Positions 35,863 to 44,724 of a stretch of DNA of 64,000 nt are shown here, in pieces. Source of the DNA: Bacteroidetes bacterium MedPE-SWsnd-G1 (GTDB lineage: Bacteria > Bacteroidota > Bacteroidia > Flavobacteriales > Flavobacteriaceae); NCBI GenBank assembly GCA_001874265.1, contig MPDD01000003.1, forward strand, positions 98,040 to 162,039, given 5' to 3'. The number at the start of each line of letters is the position of its first letter. Positions within the stretch are counted from its first letter, which is position 1. Below the pieces are notes generated by a model. It ran no database searches, was not told the origin of the DNA, and saw only the letters and a program-made list of their open reading frames with translations. A program made the position numbers and the translations under genes.

Positions 35863-36249
35863 TTAATTTAAGGCACCTGATGCCAATAATTGAAATGTAG
35901 GAATTTGTACTAAAAATGGTTTTGTAGTTGTGAAATTTACCATTTCATAATAGCCATTCATTGCTCCGAGTGTACTAGTTAATAAACAATGTGATCTGTA
36001 ACTGTGTGACCCTCCCGGTTTTAAAATTGGTTTCTTACCTACAACTCCTGCACCCTCTACAATTTCGATATTATTTAGGGAATCAAAAATATTCCAATGA
36101 CGCGCTAATAACTGAACGGAATCGTTACTTTGATTTTCTATGGTTATTTTATAATCAAAGGCGTAGTGTAAACGTTCATGATGGTAACTTGTACCAACGA
36201 AGTTAGTTTCTACTGAAATTTTAATACCATTTGTTACTTGTTGAACCAT
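35863..36249 (-). CDS. apaG: ApaG family protein
   Basis: A 128-residue beta-sandwich protein with GIKISVETNFV, YKITIENQSNDSVQLLARHWNIFD and the C-terminal GAMNGYYEMV, all standard for ApaG (DUF525). In enterobacteria ApaG was tied to cobalt/magnesium handling and diadenosine tetraphosphate; the fold is also found as a domain in F-box proteins. The exact function is unsettled. It lies between the DUF3667 gene and the T9SS plug gene with gaps over 50 bases, so it may have its own promoter. Confidence 0.9.
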   Translation of the reverse strand: MVQQVTNGIKISVETNFVGTSYHHERLHYAFDYKITIENQSNDSVQLLARHWNIFDSLNNIEIVEGAGVVGKKPILKPGGSHSYRSHCLLTSTLGAMNGYYEMVNFTTTKPFLVQIPTFQLLASGALN

Positions 36250-36303
36250 AATAACTTATTGCTAAGTTGGGTGTAAAAATAAGACTTTTTTTTGAGTGGG
36301 ACA

Positions 36304-37554
36304 TCAATTTAAGATTCTGTCCGATTTTCCATATCCAATACCAACTACTTGATCATAACGAGCACCGAAGGGCCTGTAGTATACCAAAACGGTATAATCG
36401 TTCTCTGTTAAGTGAAAAGAACCGTCAATGTCATGATTGCTTCTGTTACCGTCTTTATCTATAGTTAAATATTGGTAATTGTAAAAACCTTGTTTCATTA
36501 AAACAATCGCTTCGTATTTTCCAGTATCAGGATTCATCTTCATTTCAAATTCATCTCTGGCTTCCCAATTGTTAAAAGCCCCATTGATATAAATTCGTTT
36601 TCCTCTTAAATCTTCTAAGGATTGTAAAGAAAAGAACACCCATGTGTAGTCAGCATCTAAATCTGGGTTCTGACCGCCATCAATTGTTCTAATTACAAAG
36701 TTTCCGTTGATGTCTGGATTTAATGAATAAGGGAGGTCTATGCGTTCTTCGTCTGTAAACAGGATGGTATGGTATAAATTCGGACCAGAATCTACTCGAG
36801 CAATTTCAATATTAGCATCTCTAACACCTTTACTATCAAAGTAACGAAATTCATTTCCAGCCCAAAAATTGGTTTCATTTACATACTTGTAAATAAGTTG
36901 CTGCCCTCTATAGTATTGAGGCTTTAAATGTGTCATTGCTGTATTCCAATCGTTATTTTGCATTAATACAACCTTTACTTCTTCAGACGGGTTGTTAATT
37001 ATAACATTTGGGTATTTTATATCAAATTCAACATATTGCTTGGTGTCGTATGCACTTAAATCGCGAGAGCGTCGTATTTCAATTCCAGCGCTAACTTTCT
37101 GTTCATACAAAACAAATTTCCGAACAAATGCTACTTGATCGAATTCGTCGTATACGGTTATTTTATAATTACCGGTTAGTCTAAATTTAGTTTCGTTGTT
37201 AGGAAAAGTGACCTTGTAATGTGTGTAAAATTGAAGTGTGTTAAACGAGTTCTCATAGTTTCTTATGCGATCCGTTTGATAACCGATTAAGTATTCTCTA
37301 TCAGACAATCCAGAAGGGTTCCAATCAAAATCATAGTGTTCAATTTTGTAGTAATACTCTTTTTGATCCGCTTCCAAATCATCAAAAGACAATTCAAACC
37401 TTTCACCCATACGCATTATTGGAACGTACCTATTTGGTGCTAGTGGTCTTAAAACAACACTTTTTACATGATTTGCCTGTTCTGGGTAAGATAATTGAGC
37501 AAATGAAAAAGTAGAGAGTAAAAGGGAAAAAAGGAAAATAAACTTTTTAATCAT
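36304..37554 (-). CDS. Type IX secretion system plug protein (DUF5103)
   Basis: The 416-residue protein has a signal peptide (LLSTFSFAQ, about 19) and the DUF5103 architecture: KSVVLRPLAPNRYVPIMRMGERFELSFDDL at the start (visible in parts), YKIEHYDFDWNPSGLSDREYLIGYQ and a C-terminal carbohydrate-module-like sandwich (RIYINGAFNNWEARDEFEMK). Structural work on Flavobacterium identified a DUF5103 protein as the Plug that closes the periplasmic side of the SprA translocon. Its presence implies a working type IX system and fits the RemB-like protein at the other end of the window. A good promoter precedes it. Confidence 0.85.
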   Translation of the reverse strand: MIKKFIFLFSLLLSTFSFAQLSYPEQANHVKSVVLRPLAPNRYVPIMRMGERFELSFDDLEADQKEYYYKIEHYDFDWNPSGLSDREYLIGYQTDRIRNYENSFNTLQFYTHYKVTFPNNETKFRLTGNYKITVYDEFDQVAFVRKFVLYEQKVSAGIEIRRSRDLSAYDTKQYVEFDIKYPNVIINNPSEEVKVVLMQNNDWNTAMTHLKPQYYRGQQLIYKYVNETNFWAGNEFRYFDSKGVRDANIEIARVDSGPNLYHTILFTDEERIDLPYSLNPDINGNFVIRTIDGGQNPDLDADYTWVFFSLQSLEDLRGKRIYINGAFNNWEARDEFEMKMNPDTGKYEAIVLMKQGFYNYQYLTIDKDGNRSNHDIDGSFHLTENDYTVLVYYRPFGARYDQVVGIGYGKSDRILN

Positions 37555-37579
37555 AACAAGTTTTGGACAAGAGTTATGC

Positions 37580-37608
37580 CAAAGATAGATGAATTATTTT
37601 TTAACCAA
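37580..37608 (-). promoter_or_regulatory. Promoter of the T9SS plug gene
   Basis: On the minus strand TTG (37608-37606) is followed after 18 bases by TATCTTTG (37587-37580), 26 bases before the ATG. The -33 element lies inside the 3' end of the upstream GNAT gene. Confidence 0.6.
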
Positions 37609-38016
37609 TCGTAAAACTTCCTCACCACTTTCTTCGTGATAATATTGTTTTAAGAATTCGAATCCATATTTGTCATAAAATGCTCTACCGATACTGTTTT
37701 TTTCAAAAACTTCAACCTCTAATGTTTCATGTTCTGAACTAATATATTTGACCAATTGCGTTCCAATTCCTTTTGAATGGCTTGAGGGCGTTACAAATAA
37801 GCCACCTATTTCATTGCCAATCATACTAATAAAACCTAGTATTTCACCTTCAATTTCGTAGACCCAAGTATCAGAATTTGGCATGTATAAATTGCGCATG
37901 TCATTTTTAACCTTATCCACAAAAACAGCGTCTAAAAACGGATGTGCCATGCTAGATGCTTCAATCCATATTAACATTAAGGCATCTAAATCTTCAGGTG
38001 TATGCTTTCTAATCAT
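37594..38016 (-). CDS. GNAT family N-acetyltransferase
   Basis: The 140-residue protein begins with IRKHTPEDLDALMLIWIEAS, typical of GNAT strand and helix 1, and has the acetyl-CoA loop in GGLFVTPSSHSKGIGTQLVKYI (motif Q/R-x-x-G-x-G/A at about 94-99) and GRAFYDKYGFE at the end. It resembles YjaB/PhnO-type small acetyltransferases. The acceptor substrate is unknown. It lies 30 bases downstream of a secreted NTF2-like protein gene on the same strand. Confidence 0.85.
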   Translation of the reverse strand: MIRKHTPEDLDALMLIWIEASSMAHPFLDAVFVDKVKNDMRNLYMPNSDTWVYEIEGEILGFISMIGNEIGGLFVTPSSHSKGIGTQLVKYISSEHETLEVEVFEKNSIGRAFYDKYGFEFLKQYYHEESGEEVLRLVKK

Positions 38017-38045
38017 TGGTTTTGGTTTTGTTAGACATAACTAAG

Positions 38046-38549
38046 TTAATCAATTTTTAATAAATGTTTAGGTATTGGAAACTTAGCGGATTCCATTTGG
38101 CATGTCCAACTTGCAATCCACCATCTATTTTCTGAATAGATAAGTTGTATACTATTTACTCCTTTGAAATCTGAAGGTGTATCCTTTTCTGTTCTGATTT
38201 CAAATGCGCTCCAAACCTGAGCCATGTTTCCGTAAGTTTCTACAATTCTTCCTAATTCAAGTTCGTACAAATCTACCTTACCAGTTAAAGCAAACGGAAT
38301 ATATTCCGCTTCTAACGGGTGTTTGTCTACTTTACCATCCTCATTAATTCTTGTAATCTGTACATCGGGCACATGTAAAAACTCATCTCTTTCAAATTGA
38401 TATGAATCTTCTTTTGCTCCAGAGATAACGTCGTAATACGCAGAAATTATGGAATCTATGGATTCAACATCTTTTTGATAAGGGCTTTCTGGGTTTTGAG
38501 CAAAAGTAGTGATAGATAAAAAACAGACAAACAACAGAAAATTTTTCAT
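38046..38549 (-). CDS. Secreted NTF2/SnoaL-like protein
   Basis: The 167-residue protein has a signal peptide (ITTFAQ, about 17) and an alpha+beta region that fits the NTF2/SnoaL cone fold: VESIDSIISAYYDVISG helix, then strands with GKVDLYELE, GNMAQVWSAFEIRTE and NRWWIASWTCQMES. In such proteins the VWSAFE and WWIASW strands line the pocket. There is no catalytic motif I can name, so the function is unknown. A -7 box precedes it. Confidence 0.65.
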   Translation of the reverse strand: MKNFLLFVCFLSITTFAQNPESPYQKDVESIDSIISAYYDVISGAKEDSYQFERDEFLHVPDVQITRINEDGKVDKHPLEAEYIPFALTGKVDLYELELGRIVETYGNMAQVWSAFEIRTEKDTPSDFKGVNSIQLIYSENRWWIASWTCQMESAKFPIPKHLLKID

Positions 38550-38581
38550 AAAAATTGATTTGAAATTTAGTAGGTTACTTA

Positions 38582-38589
38582 CAAATATA
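38582..38589 (-). promoter_or_regulatory. -7 box before the NTF2-like gene
   Basis: TATATTTG on the minus strand, 33 bases before the ATG, fits TAnnTTTG. It lies right after the terminator of the efflux operon. Confidence 0.5.
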
Positions 38590-38605
38590 CTTTTATTACC
38601 AATAA

Positions 38606-38633
38606 AAAAGCCCCCAATTCTTTGAGGGCTTTT
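38606..38633 (-). terminator. Terminator of the ABC efflux operon
   Basis: An eight-pair stem AAAAGCCC/GGGCTTTT around a 12-base loop, with flanking T-run on the minus strand, lies 28 bases after the permease stop. Confidence 0.78.
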
Positions 38634-38660
38634 AACTAATCAACAGCTGAGTATTCTAGG

Positions 38661-41063
38661 TTACTCATATTTTAAGGCATTTACTGGATCTGAATTTGCT
38701 GCAATATAGGCTTGTGAACTTACGGTTATTAAGGCAATAATCATACTTAGTAAGGTAGCAAATATGTATGGTAAAATTGGCATCTCAATTTGATAAGAGA
38801 AATTATTCAGCCAATTTTTTGCTAGTAAATAAATAATAGGCCAAGAAATAATGTTGGCGATTAATACCAACTTTAGAAAGTCTTTAGTCAACATATTCAT
38901 GATTCCGCCAACTGAAGAGCCTAGCACCTTTCTAATACCTATTTCTTTTGTACGTTGTTCTGCGGTAAATGACGATAGTCCATAAAGTCCCATAGCAGAA
39001 ATGATGATTGCCAAAATAGTTAGAAATAAAAACATGGTACCAAAATTTTCTTGCTGCTTTAATAAAGCGCCAAATTTTTGGTCTAAGAAAGTATATCTGA
39101 ATGGATGTGTTGGTTCTAGTCGGTTCCATTCATCTTCGATATAACTAATAGTGGTTTGTGCATCGTCTGCAGAAATTTTGATAGAGGCGAACCACGTATA
39201 GTTGTCTATTCTAAATACCATTGGTCTAATTTCTTGATTGAATCCTTCCGTATGAAAGTCTTCAATTACCCCAACAATGTTTCCATAACTTATACCAGTA
39301 TCATCTATGTACGCGCCTAATCTTTTTCCAACCGGATTTTCGATGTTGTAACTTTTAACGGCAGTTTCATTCAAAATAAAAGAAGGAATAGAATCTATAT
39401 CCTGCTCTATGTTAAAGAGCCTTCCTTCTAACAGATTAATTTCTAAAGTTTCAAAGAAATCATAGTCAACTTCCATATTCCACAGTGCCATTTGCTCTTT
39501 ACTTCCTTCCAATTCAAACATATTCTGATTTGGATTATCTCCAGGTAAAAAAGACGAGCGCGAAACACCTAGTACATTACTGTTCTTCAGAAAGACTTCT
39601 TTATATGTTCTAAAATTGTCTGCCATGTCATCGGTTTGTAAGGGCACTACAATTACTTGATCTCCATTAAATCCAATATCTTTATTATGTAGAAAGGAGA
39701 TTTGATTAAAAATAATAATCATTCCAATAATTAATATTCCGGATGCAGTAAATTGAAAAATGACCAGTACCTTTCTTAAAATAGCACCACCTTTGGTTTT
39801 TGTAAAATCTCCTTTTAGTACTGAAACAGGTTGAAAAGAAGATAAGAAAAAGGCTGGATAACTTCCTGCGAATAACCCGTAGCATAACGTAACAATAAAG
39901 GCAAAAATAATTGTTTTATTAAAGGATGCATTGAACAGGGTTATTTCAGTATTCATAATATTATTAAAGCCTGGAATAAAGAGTTCAACCAAAATTAAAG
40001 CGAGAAATAATGCAATAAAACTTTGAATAATTGATTCGGTTAAAAATTGACCAATTAACATTGTTTTCGAGGCACCAGATACTTTTCTAACACCCACTTC
40101 TTTTGCTCGCTTGCTAGATCGAGCTGTAGATAGGTTCATAAAATTAATTCCGGCAATAAGAATTACTAAAATGGCGATTCCCATGAAAACATAGATATAC
40201 ATAATATCACCATTTTGTTCTATCTCCCAATCTTTATGAGAGTGTAAATGTATACTGGCTAAAGTTTCTAAATGGTATGCATAAGAATTTCCTCCTTGGT
40301 AGAATTCTGAAATAGGAGTTTTCGTGAATTCTTCTATTTGAGGTTCTACATTTTTCATGAAACTGGCGCTCATACGCTCATAGAATTCATCTCGATCAAC
40401 TCCTTCTCTTAACTTTATATATGTATTAAAATTATTTGAAACCCATTGGGGATTAACCTGGTTGCTTGCCACAAACATATCAAATTGAAAATGGGAGTGA
40501 CCACGTTGCTTCTTAACAACGCCCGTAACAATATAATCTCTTCTGTTGTCATAGTTAACAACCTTTCCCATAGGGTTTTCGGTTCCAAATAGTTTTGAAG
40601 CAGTTTCTTCGGTCAGAACAATATTGTTATCATCTTTTAATGCCAACGTAGGGGATCCATGTACAAAATCGTAATCAAAGACCTTAAAAAATGCACTATC
40701 TGCAGAAACTTCTTTTTTGATGTACACTTTGTTTTCTTCATAGCGCATCATTATTTCCTGACCCCTTGTCCTTATACGAGTAACAGCTTCTACTTCTGTA
40801 AATTCATCTCTTAGTGTTTGAGCAGCGGGGCTGGGAGAAATAGGAGCATCAATTTGTTGTCCAAGAGCATGCGCTTTCAGTCCAATTCTATGTATGCGCT
40901 CATATCCACCCCAATGTTTGTCATAACTTGTTTGGTCATTTATAAATAAAAACACCAAAATTGTTATAGTTAAGCCTAGTGCTAGACCAAGAATGTTTAT
41001 AAAGGCGAAAACCCTATTTTTATTAAGCGTTCTAAACGCAACTTTTATATAATTTTTAAACAT
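38661..41063 (-). CDS. MacB/FtsX-type ABC transporter permease
   Basis: The 800-residue protein has the double MacB architecture of Bacteroidetes: a first helix (about 20-41), a MacB periplasmic core (about 60-240), three helices with the FtsX signature NFMNLSTARSSKRAKEVGVRKVSGAS (seen in parts, about 305-330), a second periplasmic domain (about 460-650), and three further helices with SSFTAEQRTKEIGIRKVLG. Such permeases drive export by mechanotransmission rather than by moving substrate through themselves. It is the last gene of an adaptor-ATPase-permease operon and needs an external TolC. The substrate is unknown. Confidence 0.88.
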   Translation of the reverse strand: MFKNYIKVAFRTLNKNRVFAFINILGLALGLTITILVFLFINDQTSYDKHWGGYERIHRIGLKAHALGQQIDAPISPSPAAQTLRDEFTEVEAVTRIRTRGQEIMMRYEENKVYIKKEVSADSAFFKVFDYDFVHGSPTLALKDDNNIVLTEETASKLFGTENPMGKVVNYDNRRDYIVTGVVKKQRGHSHFQFDMFVASNQVNPQWVSNNFNTYIKLREGVDRDEFYERMSASFMKNVEPQIEEFTKTPISEFYQGGNSYAYHLETLASIHLHSHKDWEIEQNGDIMYIYVFMGIAILVILIAGINFMNLSTARSSKRAKEVGVRKVSGASKTMLIGQFLTESIIQSFIALFLALILVELFIPGFNNIMNTEITLFNASFNKTIIFAFIVTLCYGLFAGSYPAFFLSSFQPVSVLKGDFTKTKGGAILRKVLVIFQFTASGILIIGMIIIFNQISFLHNKDIGFNGDQVIVVPLQTDDMADNFRTYKEVFLKNSNVLGVSRSSFLPGDNPNQNMFELEGSKEQMALWNMEVDYDFFETLEINLLEGRLFNIEQDIDSIPSFILNETAVKSYNIENPVGKRLGAYIDDTGISYGNIVGVIEDFHTEGFNQEIRPMVFRIDNYTWFASIKISADDAQTTISYIEDEWNRLEPTHPFRYTFLDQKFGALLKQQENFGTMFLFLTILAIIISAMGLYGLSSFTAEQRTKEIGIRKVLGSSVGGIMNMLTKDFLKLVLIANIISWPIIYLLAKNWLNNFSYQIEMPILPYIFATLLSMIIALITVSSQAYIAANSDPVNALKYE

Positions 41064-41081
41064 GACAATTTGCGTTTTAAA

Positions 41082-41777
41082 TTAGACTGCTTTTTGTGTT
41101 AAAGTACTTTTCTTTTCAGAAATTACTTGGCCATCTAACAAGTTGATAATTCTACCTGAATAACTAGCATCATGAGACGAGTGTGTTACCATAACAATGG
41201 TGGTTCCTTCCTCGTGCAATTCGCATAACAACTCCATTACTTCGTTACCGTGAGAACTATCTAAGTTTCCGGTTGGTTCATCGGCAAGAACTAATGGTGG
41301 TCTCGTAATTAAGGCTCTAGCTACGGCAACTCGTTGTTGTTGTCCACCAGATAATTGTTGTGGAAAATGTGAACTTCTATGTGAGATTCCCATTTTTTCA
41401 ATGATTTCATTTACGCGTTGTTTGCGCTCAGATTTTGAAACCTTATTATAAATTAAAGGAAGTTCAATGTTTTCAAAAACGGTTAATTCATCAATTAAAT
41501 TGAAGTTTTGAAATACAAATCCAATATTGGCCTTACGCACATTAGAGCGTTGTTTCTCATTAAAATGACCAACTTCTTCACCTAAAAATTGATAAGAGCC
41601 ACTTTCTGGCTTGTCAAGTAGACCTAGCACATTTAAAAGAGTTGATTTCCCACATCCTGAAGGCCCCATAATTGAAACGAATTCTCCTTTTTCTATATTA
41701 AATGAAATTTTATTTAATGCAGTTGATTCTATTTCGTCAGTTCTGTACACTTTTGTTAGGTCTGTTAATTGTATCAT
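41082..41777 (-). CDS. ABC transporter ATP-binding protein, MacB/LolD type
   Basis: The 231-residue ATPase has Walker A GPSGCGKST at 38-46, the Q-loop FVFQNFNLIDELTVFEN at about 87-102, the signature LSGGQQQR at 141-148 and Walker B LVLADEPTGNLDS. The length and the LIDELTV/ENIELPLIY sequence place it in the LolD/MacB/FtsE group. It partners the downstream permease, whose gene starts 18 bases later; the adaptor gene lies 17 bases upstream. It works at the inner face of the membrane. Confidence 0.92.
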   Translation of the reverse strand: MIQLTDLTKVYRTDEIESTALNKISFNIEKGEFVSIMGPSGCGKSTLLNVLGLLDKPESGSYQFLGEEVGHFNEKQRSNVRKANIGFVFQNFNLIDELTVFENIELPLIYNKVSKSERKQRVNEIIEKMGISHRSSHFPQQLSGGQQQRVAVARALITRPPLVLADEPTGNLDSSHGNEVMELLCELHEEGTTIVMVTHSSHDASYSGRIINLLDGQVISEKKSTLTQKAV

Positions 41778-41794
41778 GTTGTATATTTTTAGTG

Positions 41795-43054
41795 TTAATT
41801 GATCTTTATTGTTTCGTAATTTTTATAAGCGTCATATGAGGAAGTAATTATTTTTTCGCCTGGGCTTAATCCGGCTAAAACTTGATAATAAGACGGGTTT
41901 TGACTTCCTAATTTTATTGTTCGTTTATGTGCTCTTCCATTTTCATCTACTACATAAACAAACTGACCGCCTGAAGAATGAAAGAAGCCTCCTCTTGGAA
42001 TTAAAATTGATTTTTCTGCTTCATCTAATTCCAAATTAACTTGTATGTTCTGTCCAATAGTTATGGATTCTGGAATATCACTTACAAATACCAATTCAAT
42101 TTCAAAGTTTTTATTAATAACCTCAGGTAATACTTTTTTAACTTTCAATTCTAAGATTTCACCATCAAAAGAAAAACGAGCCAATTGCCCTGGTTTTACA
42201 GAACTCAGGTAATAATCATTTACCATTCCTTTAATTTTAAATCCGCTTTGAACATCAATTTTCGCTACTGTTTGGTTGCGGTTATAACTTTCGCCAATAA
42301 CCGGGTCAAAAGAAGATAGCATACCATCAACAGGTGCTTTTACCAACATTTTTTCAATGTTTTGATGAATCATATTCAAGTTGCGCTGCATCATGTTTAT
42401 TGATTTGTTGATCTGTTCAATTTGAATTTTGTTGTCTGCAGAACTCTTTTTTACGTTTCTATCCATAAAATCGCGTTTGTTCTCTAAATATTTATAAGAT
42501 TCTTGGCGATCTATAAAATCATTTTTGGCAATGATATCTTTAGCATATAAAACGGAGTCTACTTTGTAATCACGTTCTACTTCAGCCAAACTATTTTCAC
42601 TGTCAATTAGCGATTCTGCTAAATTTCGCTGGTCCTTTTCTAACGTGAGTTTTAAATTTCTAAGGTTGTTAATTTGCTCGACAATGGCAGTTTCCTGATT
42701 CATATAATTTAATGTAACTGCAGGGTTTGAAAGCCGTACTAAAGGAGTCCCTTTCTTTACATAGATGCCGTCTTCGATAAATATTTCTTCAACAGATCCA
42801 CCTTCTAATGTGTTTACGAGTACCAAATTAACAGGTTCAATGTCCCCATTAATTAGGATTACATCCTGAAAGTCATCTTCAATTACTTTCTTAATTTGAA
42901 TTTTAGAGGCATCTAAATTGTATTCTTTTTTATTGAATGATTTAAACCCAAAAAAGGCAATCACAACAAAAACAACGACTCCAATAATGCTATACACTTT
43001 TTTAGGTGTCCATTGTTTTTTTTCAATTTTTCGATCCATTCCCATTTGTTTCAT
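41795..43054 (-). CDS. Periplasmic adaptor (HlyD/MacA-type membrane fusion protein)
   Basis: The 419-residue protein has an N-terminal helix (about 21-39), a lipoyl half-motif (VEEIFIEDGIYVKKGTPLVRLSNP), a long alpha-helical hairpin (about 125-245, with QEAIVEQINNLRNLKLT-like heptads), the second lipoyl half (MLVKAPVDGMLSS), and beta-barrel and membrane-proximal domains (KRTIKLGSQNPSYYQV). It links the ABC permease to a TolC duct in the periplasm. It is the first gene of the efflux operon, downstream of a sigma-54-type promoter at 43181 and two likely activator sites. Confidence 0.9.
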   Translation of the reverse strand: MKQMGMDRKIEKKQWTPKKVYSIIGVVVFVVIAFFGFKSFNKKEYNLDASKIQIKKVIEDDFQDVILINGDIEPVNLVLVNTLEGGSVEEIFIEDGIYVKKGTPLVRLSNPAVTLNYMNQETAIVEQINNLRNLKLTLEKDQRNLAESLIDSENSLAEVERDYKVDSVLYAKDIIAKNDFIDRQESYKYLENKRDFMDRNVKKSSADNKIQIEQINKSINMMQRNLNMIHQNIEKMLVKAPVDGMLSSFDPVIGESYNRNQTVAKIDVQSGFKIKGMVNDYYLSSVKPGQLARFSFDGEILELKVKKVLPEVINKNFEIELVFVSDIPESITIGQNIQVNLELDEAEKSILIPRGGFFHSSGGQFVYVVDENGRAHKRTIKLGSQNPSYYQVLAGLSPGEKIITSSYDAYKNYETIKIN

Positions 43055-43180
43055 GTGCTATTTTGTTGGTTGATTTTACTAGTTTTTATAAAATAATGAG
43101 CTGTAACAATGTGCTAATGGTCTTAATTAATACGAGTGTAAGTGATATCATAATTTTGTTTTCTTAGTTGCCAATCATAA

Positions 43181-43196
43181 TTCAAGTGGTGTGCCA
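43181..43196 (-). promoter_or_regulatory. Sigma-54-type promoter of the efflux operon
   Basis: On the minus strand TGGCAC (43196-43191), five bases, then TTGAA (43185-43181) give TGGCAC-N5-TTGAA. This keeps the GG-N10-G spacing of the consensus TGGCAC-N5-TTGCA and differs in the -12 GC (GA here). The start would lie near 43170, leaving about 115 bases of leader before the adaptor ATG. The match fits the divergent sigma-54 activator gene. Confidence 0.6.
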
Positions 43197-43259
43197 TAAA
43201 AAGTTAAATTCATAAATTACTGATAATCAAGCGATAAAATTTTTATACAAAGATTAGAA

Positions 43260-43299
43260 CTGTTCATTTTCGTACAGTTTGTTGTCCGTTTTCGAACAA
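43260..43299. promoter_or_regulatory. Two repeated dyads, likely sigma-54 activator binding sites
   Basis: CTGTTCATTTTCGTACAG (43260-43277) and TTGTCCGTTTTCGAACAA (43282-43299) share the pattern TGTyCrTTTTCGwACA, each with inverted ends (CTGT/ACAG and TTGT/ACAA). Their centres are 22 bases apart, about two helical turns, so a dimeric activator could occupy both on one face. They lie about 65-105 bases upstream of the -24 box of the efflux promoter and 35-75 bases before the regulator gene, a position for both activation of the operon and self-control. Confidence 0.55.
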
Positions 43300-43333
43300 T
43301 TTGTATTTTCGTGTTTCATTTTAAGAAGTATCA

Positions 43334-44722
43334 ATGGCCAAAATAAATGCTACAATTCTCATCATTGATGATGATGAAGATGTATTGCTATCAGCAAAAC
43401 TGCTGTTGAAAAAGCAATATTCAAAAGTGATAACGAGAAGCGACCCAAAAGAAATCAATCAATTAATTAGTTCTGAGCAATTGGATGTAATTGTTTTGGA
43501 TATGAATTATCGCATTGGATTTAATGATGGTAAGGAAGGGATGTATTGGTTAAAGCATATTAGAAGTATCAATTCTAATATAGTTGTTATTTTAATGACA
43601 GCATATGGAGAAGTGGAATTGGCAGTGAATAGTATTAAGGAGGGTGCTTTTGATTTTATTCTAAAACCTTGGACCAATGAAAAGTTTTTGGCGACTATTA
43701 ATGCTGGGTTAGAATTGAGTCGTAAAAATCAAAAAATAGATTTATTAAAATCTACCAACGAAGTTTTAAGCGATAACATAGCACGAAAATTTGGACCAAT
43801 GATTGGAAAGTCTAGTGCTATGCAAAATGTATTAAATACAATTGGTAAAGTAGCACCAACGGATGCAAGTATTCTTGTACTAGGTGAGAATGGAACTGGG
43901 AAGCAGCATTTGGCAAGAGAAATTCATCGACTTTCTAATTTTAATAAAGGGCCTTTTATACATGTAGATATGGGTGCTTTGTCGGAGACATTGTTTGAAA
44001 GCGAATTGTTTGGTCATAAAAAAGGAGCGTTTACAGATGCACATGAAGATAAACCAGGGCGTTTTGAAATGGCTGAAGGAGGGACCTTATTTTTAGATGA
44101 GATAGGAAACCTTCCGCTGAATTTACAATCGAAATTACTAACGGTAATTCAAGATAGAAAGGTATCACGATTAGGAGAAGGAACGGAAAGAAATTTTAAC
44201 GCTCGGTTATTGTACGCTACCAATGCACCGCTGAATGAGTGGGTTGCGGAAGGTAAGTTTAGACAAGATTTATTGTTTAGAATTAATACTGTAGAGATTG
44301 AAATTCCGCCTTTACGAGATAGAGTAGAAGATGTAGAGGATTTTGTGTTGCACTATTTTGATGAATTCAAAAATAAATACAACAAGAAAGAATTGACGAT
44401 TTCAAATGAGATTGTCGATATGCTTAAAGAACATCATTGGCCAGGTAATGTTCGTGAAGTTCAACATACCTTAGAGAGAGGAGTGATTTTAAGTGACGGG
44501 AAAGAATTGAAACGTGAAAATTTTAATTTAACGACAGTTAATGTGAGTGCAACAAATTCATCGTCGGTGGCAGAATTTGATAATTTAAATCTGAATGAAA
44601 TAGAGAAGTTATTGGTGCAAAAAGCCATGAATAAGCATCAAGGAAATATTTCGAAGGCAGCGAAAGAATTAGGTTTAACCCGTGCTGCGCTATATAGACG
44701 TTTAGAAAAATACAATTTGTAA
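43334..44722 (+). CDS. Sigma-54-dependent response regulator (NtrC family)
   Basis: The 462-residue protein has a receiver domain (1-120) with phosphoacceptor D56 in VIVLDMNY and the acidic pocket IDDDED; an AAA+ domain with Walker A GENGTGKQ at 184-191, the sigma-54 contact loop GAFTDA at 231-236 (GAFTGA in enteric NtrC) and Walker B TLFLDEIGN; and a Fis-type helix-turn-helix (about 425-460, NISKAAKELGLTRAALYRRL). It is predicted to hydrolyse ATP to open complexes at sigma-54 promoters. It is co-transcribed with the histidine kinase (2-base gap) and diverges from the efflux operon, its likely target. Confidence 0.93.
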   Translation: MAKINATILIIDDDEDVLLSAKLLLKKQYSKVITRSDPKEINQLISSEQLDVIVLDMNYRIGFNDGKEGMYWLKHIRSINSNIVVILMTAYGEVELAVNSIKEGAFDFILKPWTNEKFLATINAGLELSRKNQKIDLLKSTNEVLSDNIARKFGPMIGKSSAMQNVLNTIGKVAPTDASILVLGENGTGKQHLAREIHRLSNFNKGPFIHVDMGALSETLFESELFGHKKGAFTDAHEDKPGRFEMAEGGTLFLDEIGNLPLNLQSKLLTVIQDRKVSRLGEGTERNFNARLLYATNAPLNEWVAEGKFRQDLLFRINTVEIEIPPLRDRVEDVEDFVLHYFDEFKNKYNKKELTISNEIVDMLKEHHWPGNVREVQHTLERGVILSDGKELKRENFNLTTVNVSATNSSSVAEFDNLNLNEIEKLLVQKAMNKHQGNISKAAKELGLTRAALYRRLEKYNL

Positions 44723-44724
44723 TT

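Noticed and set aside
43304..43311. TATTTTCG as the -7 box of the response regulator gene
   Set aside because: It departs from TAnnTTTG at one of the conserved last positions; spacing to a TTG is acceptable but the evidence is too weak to list.
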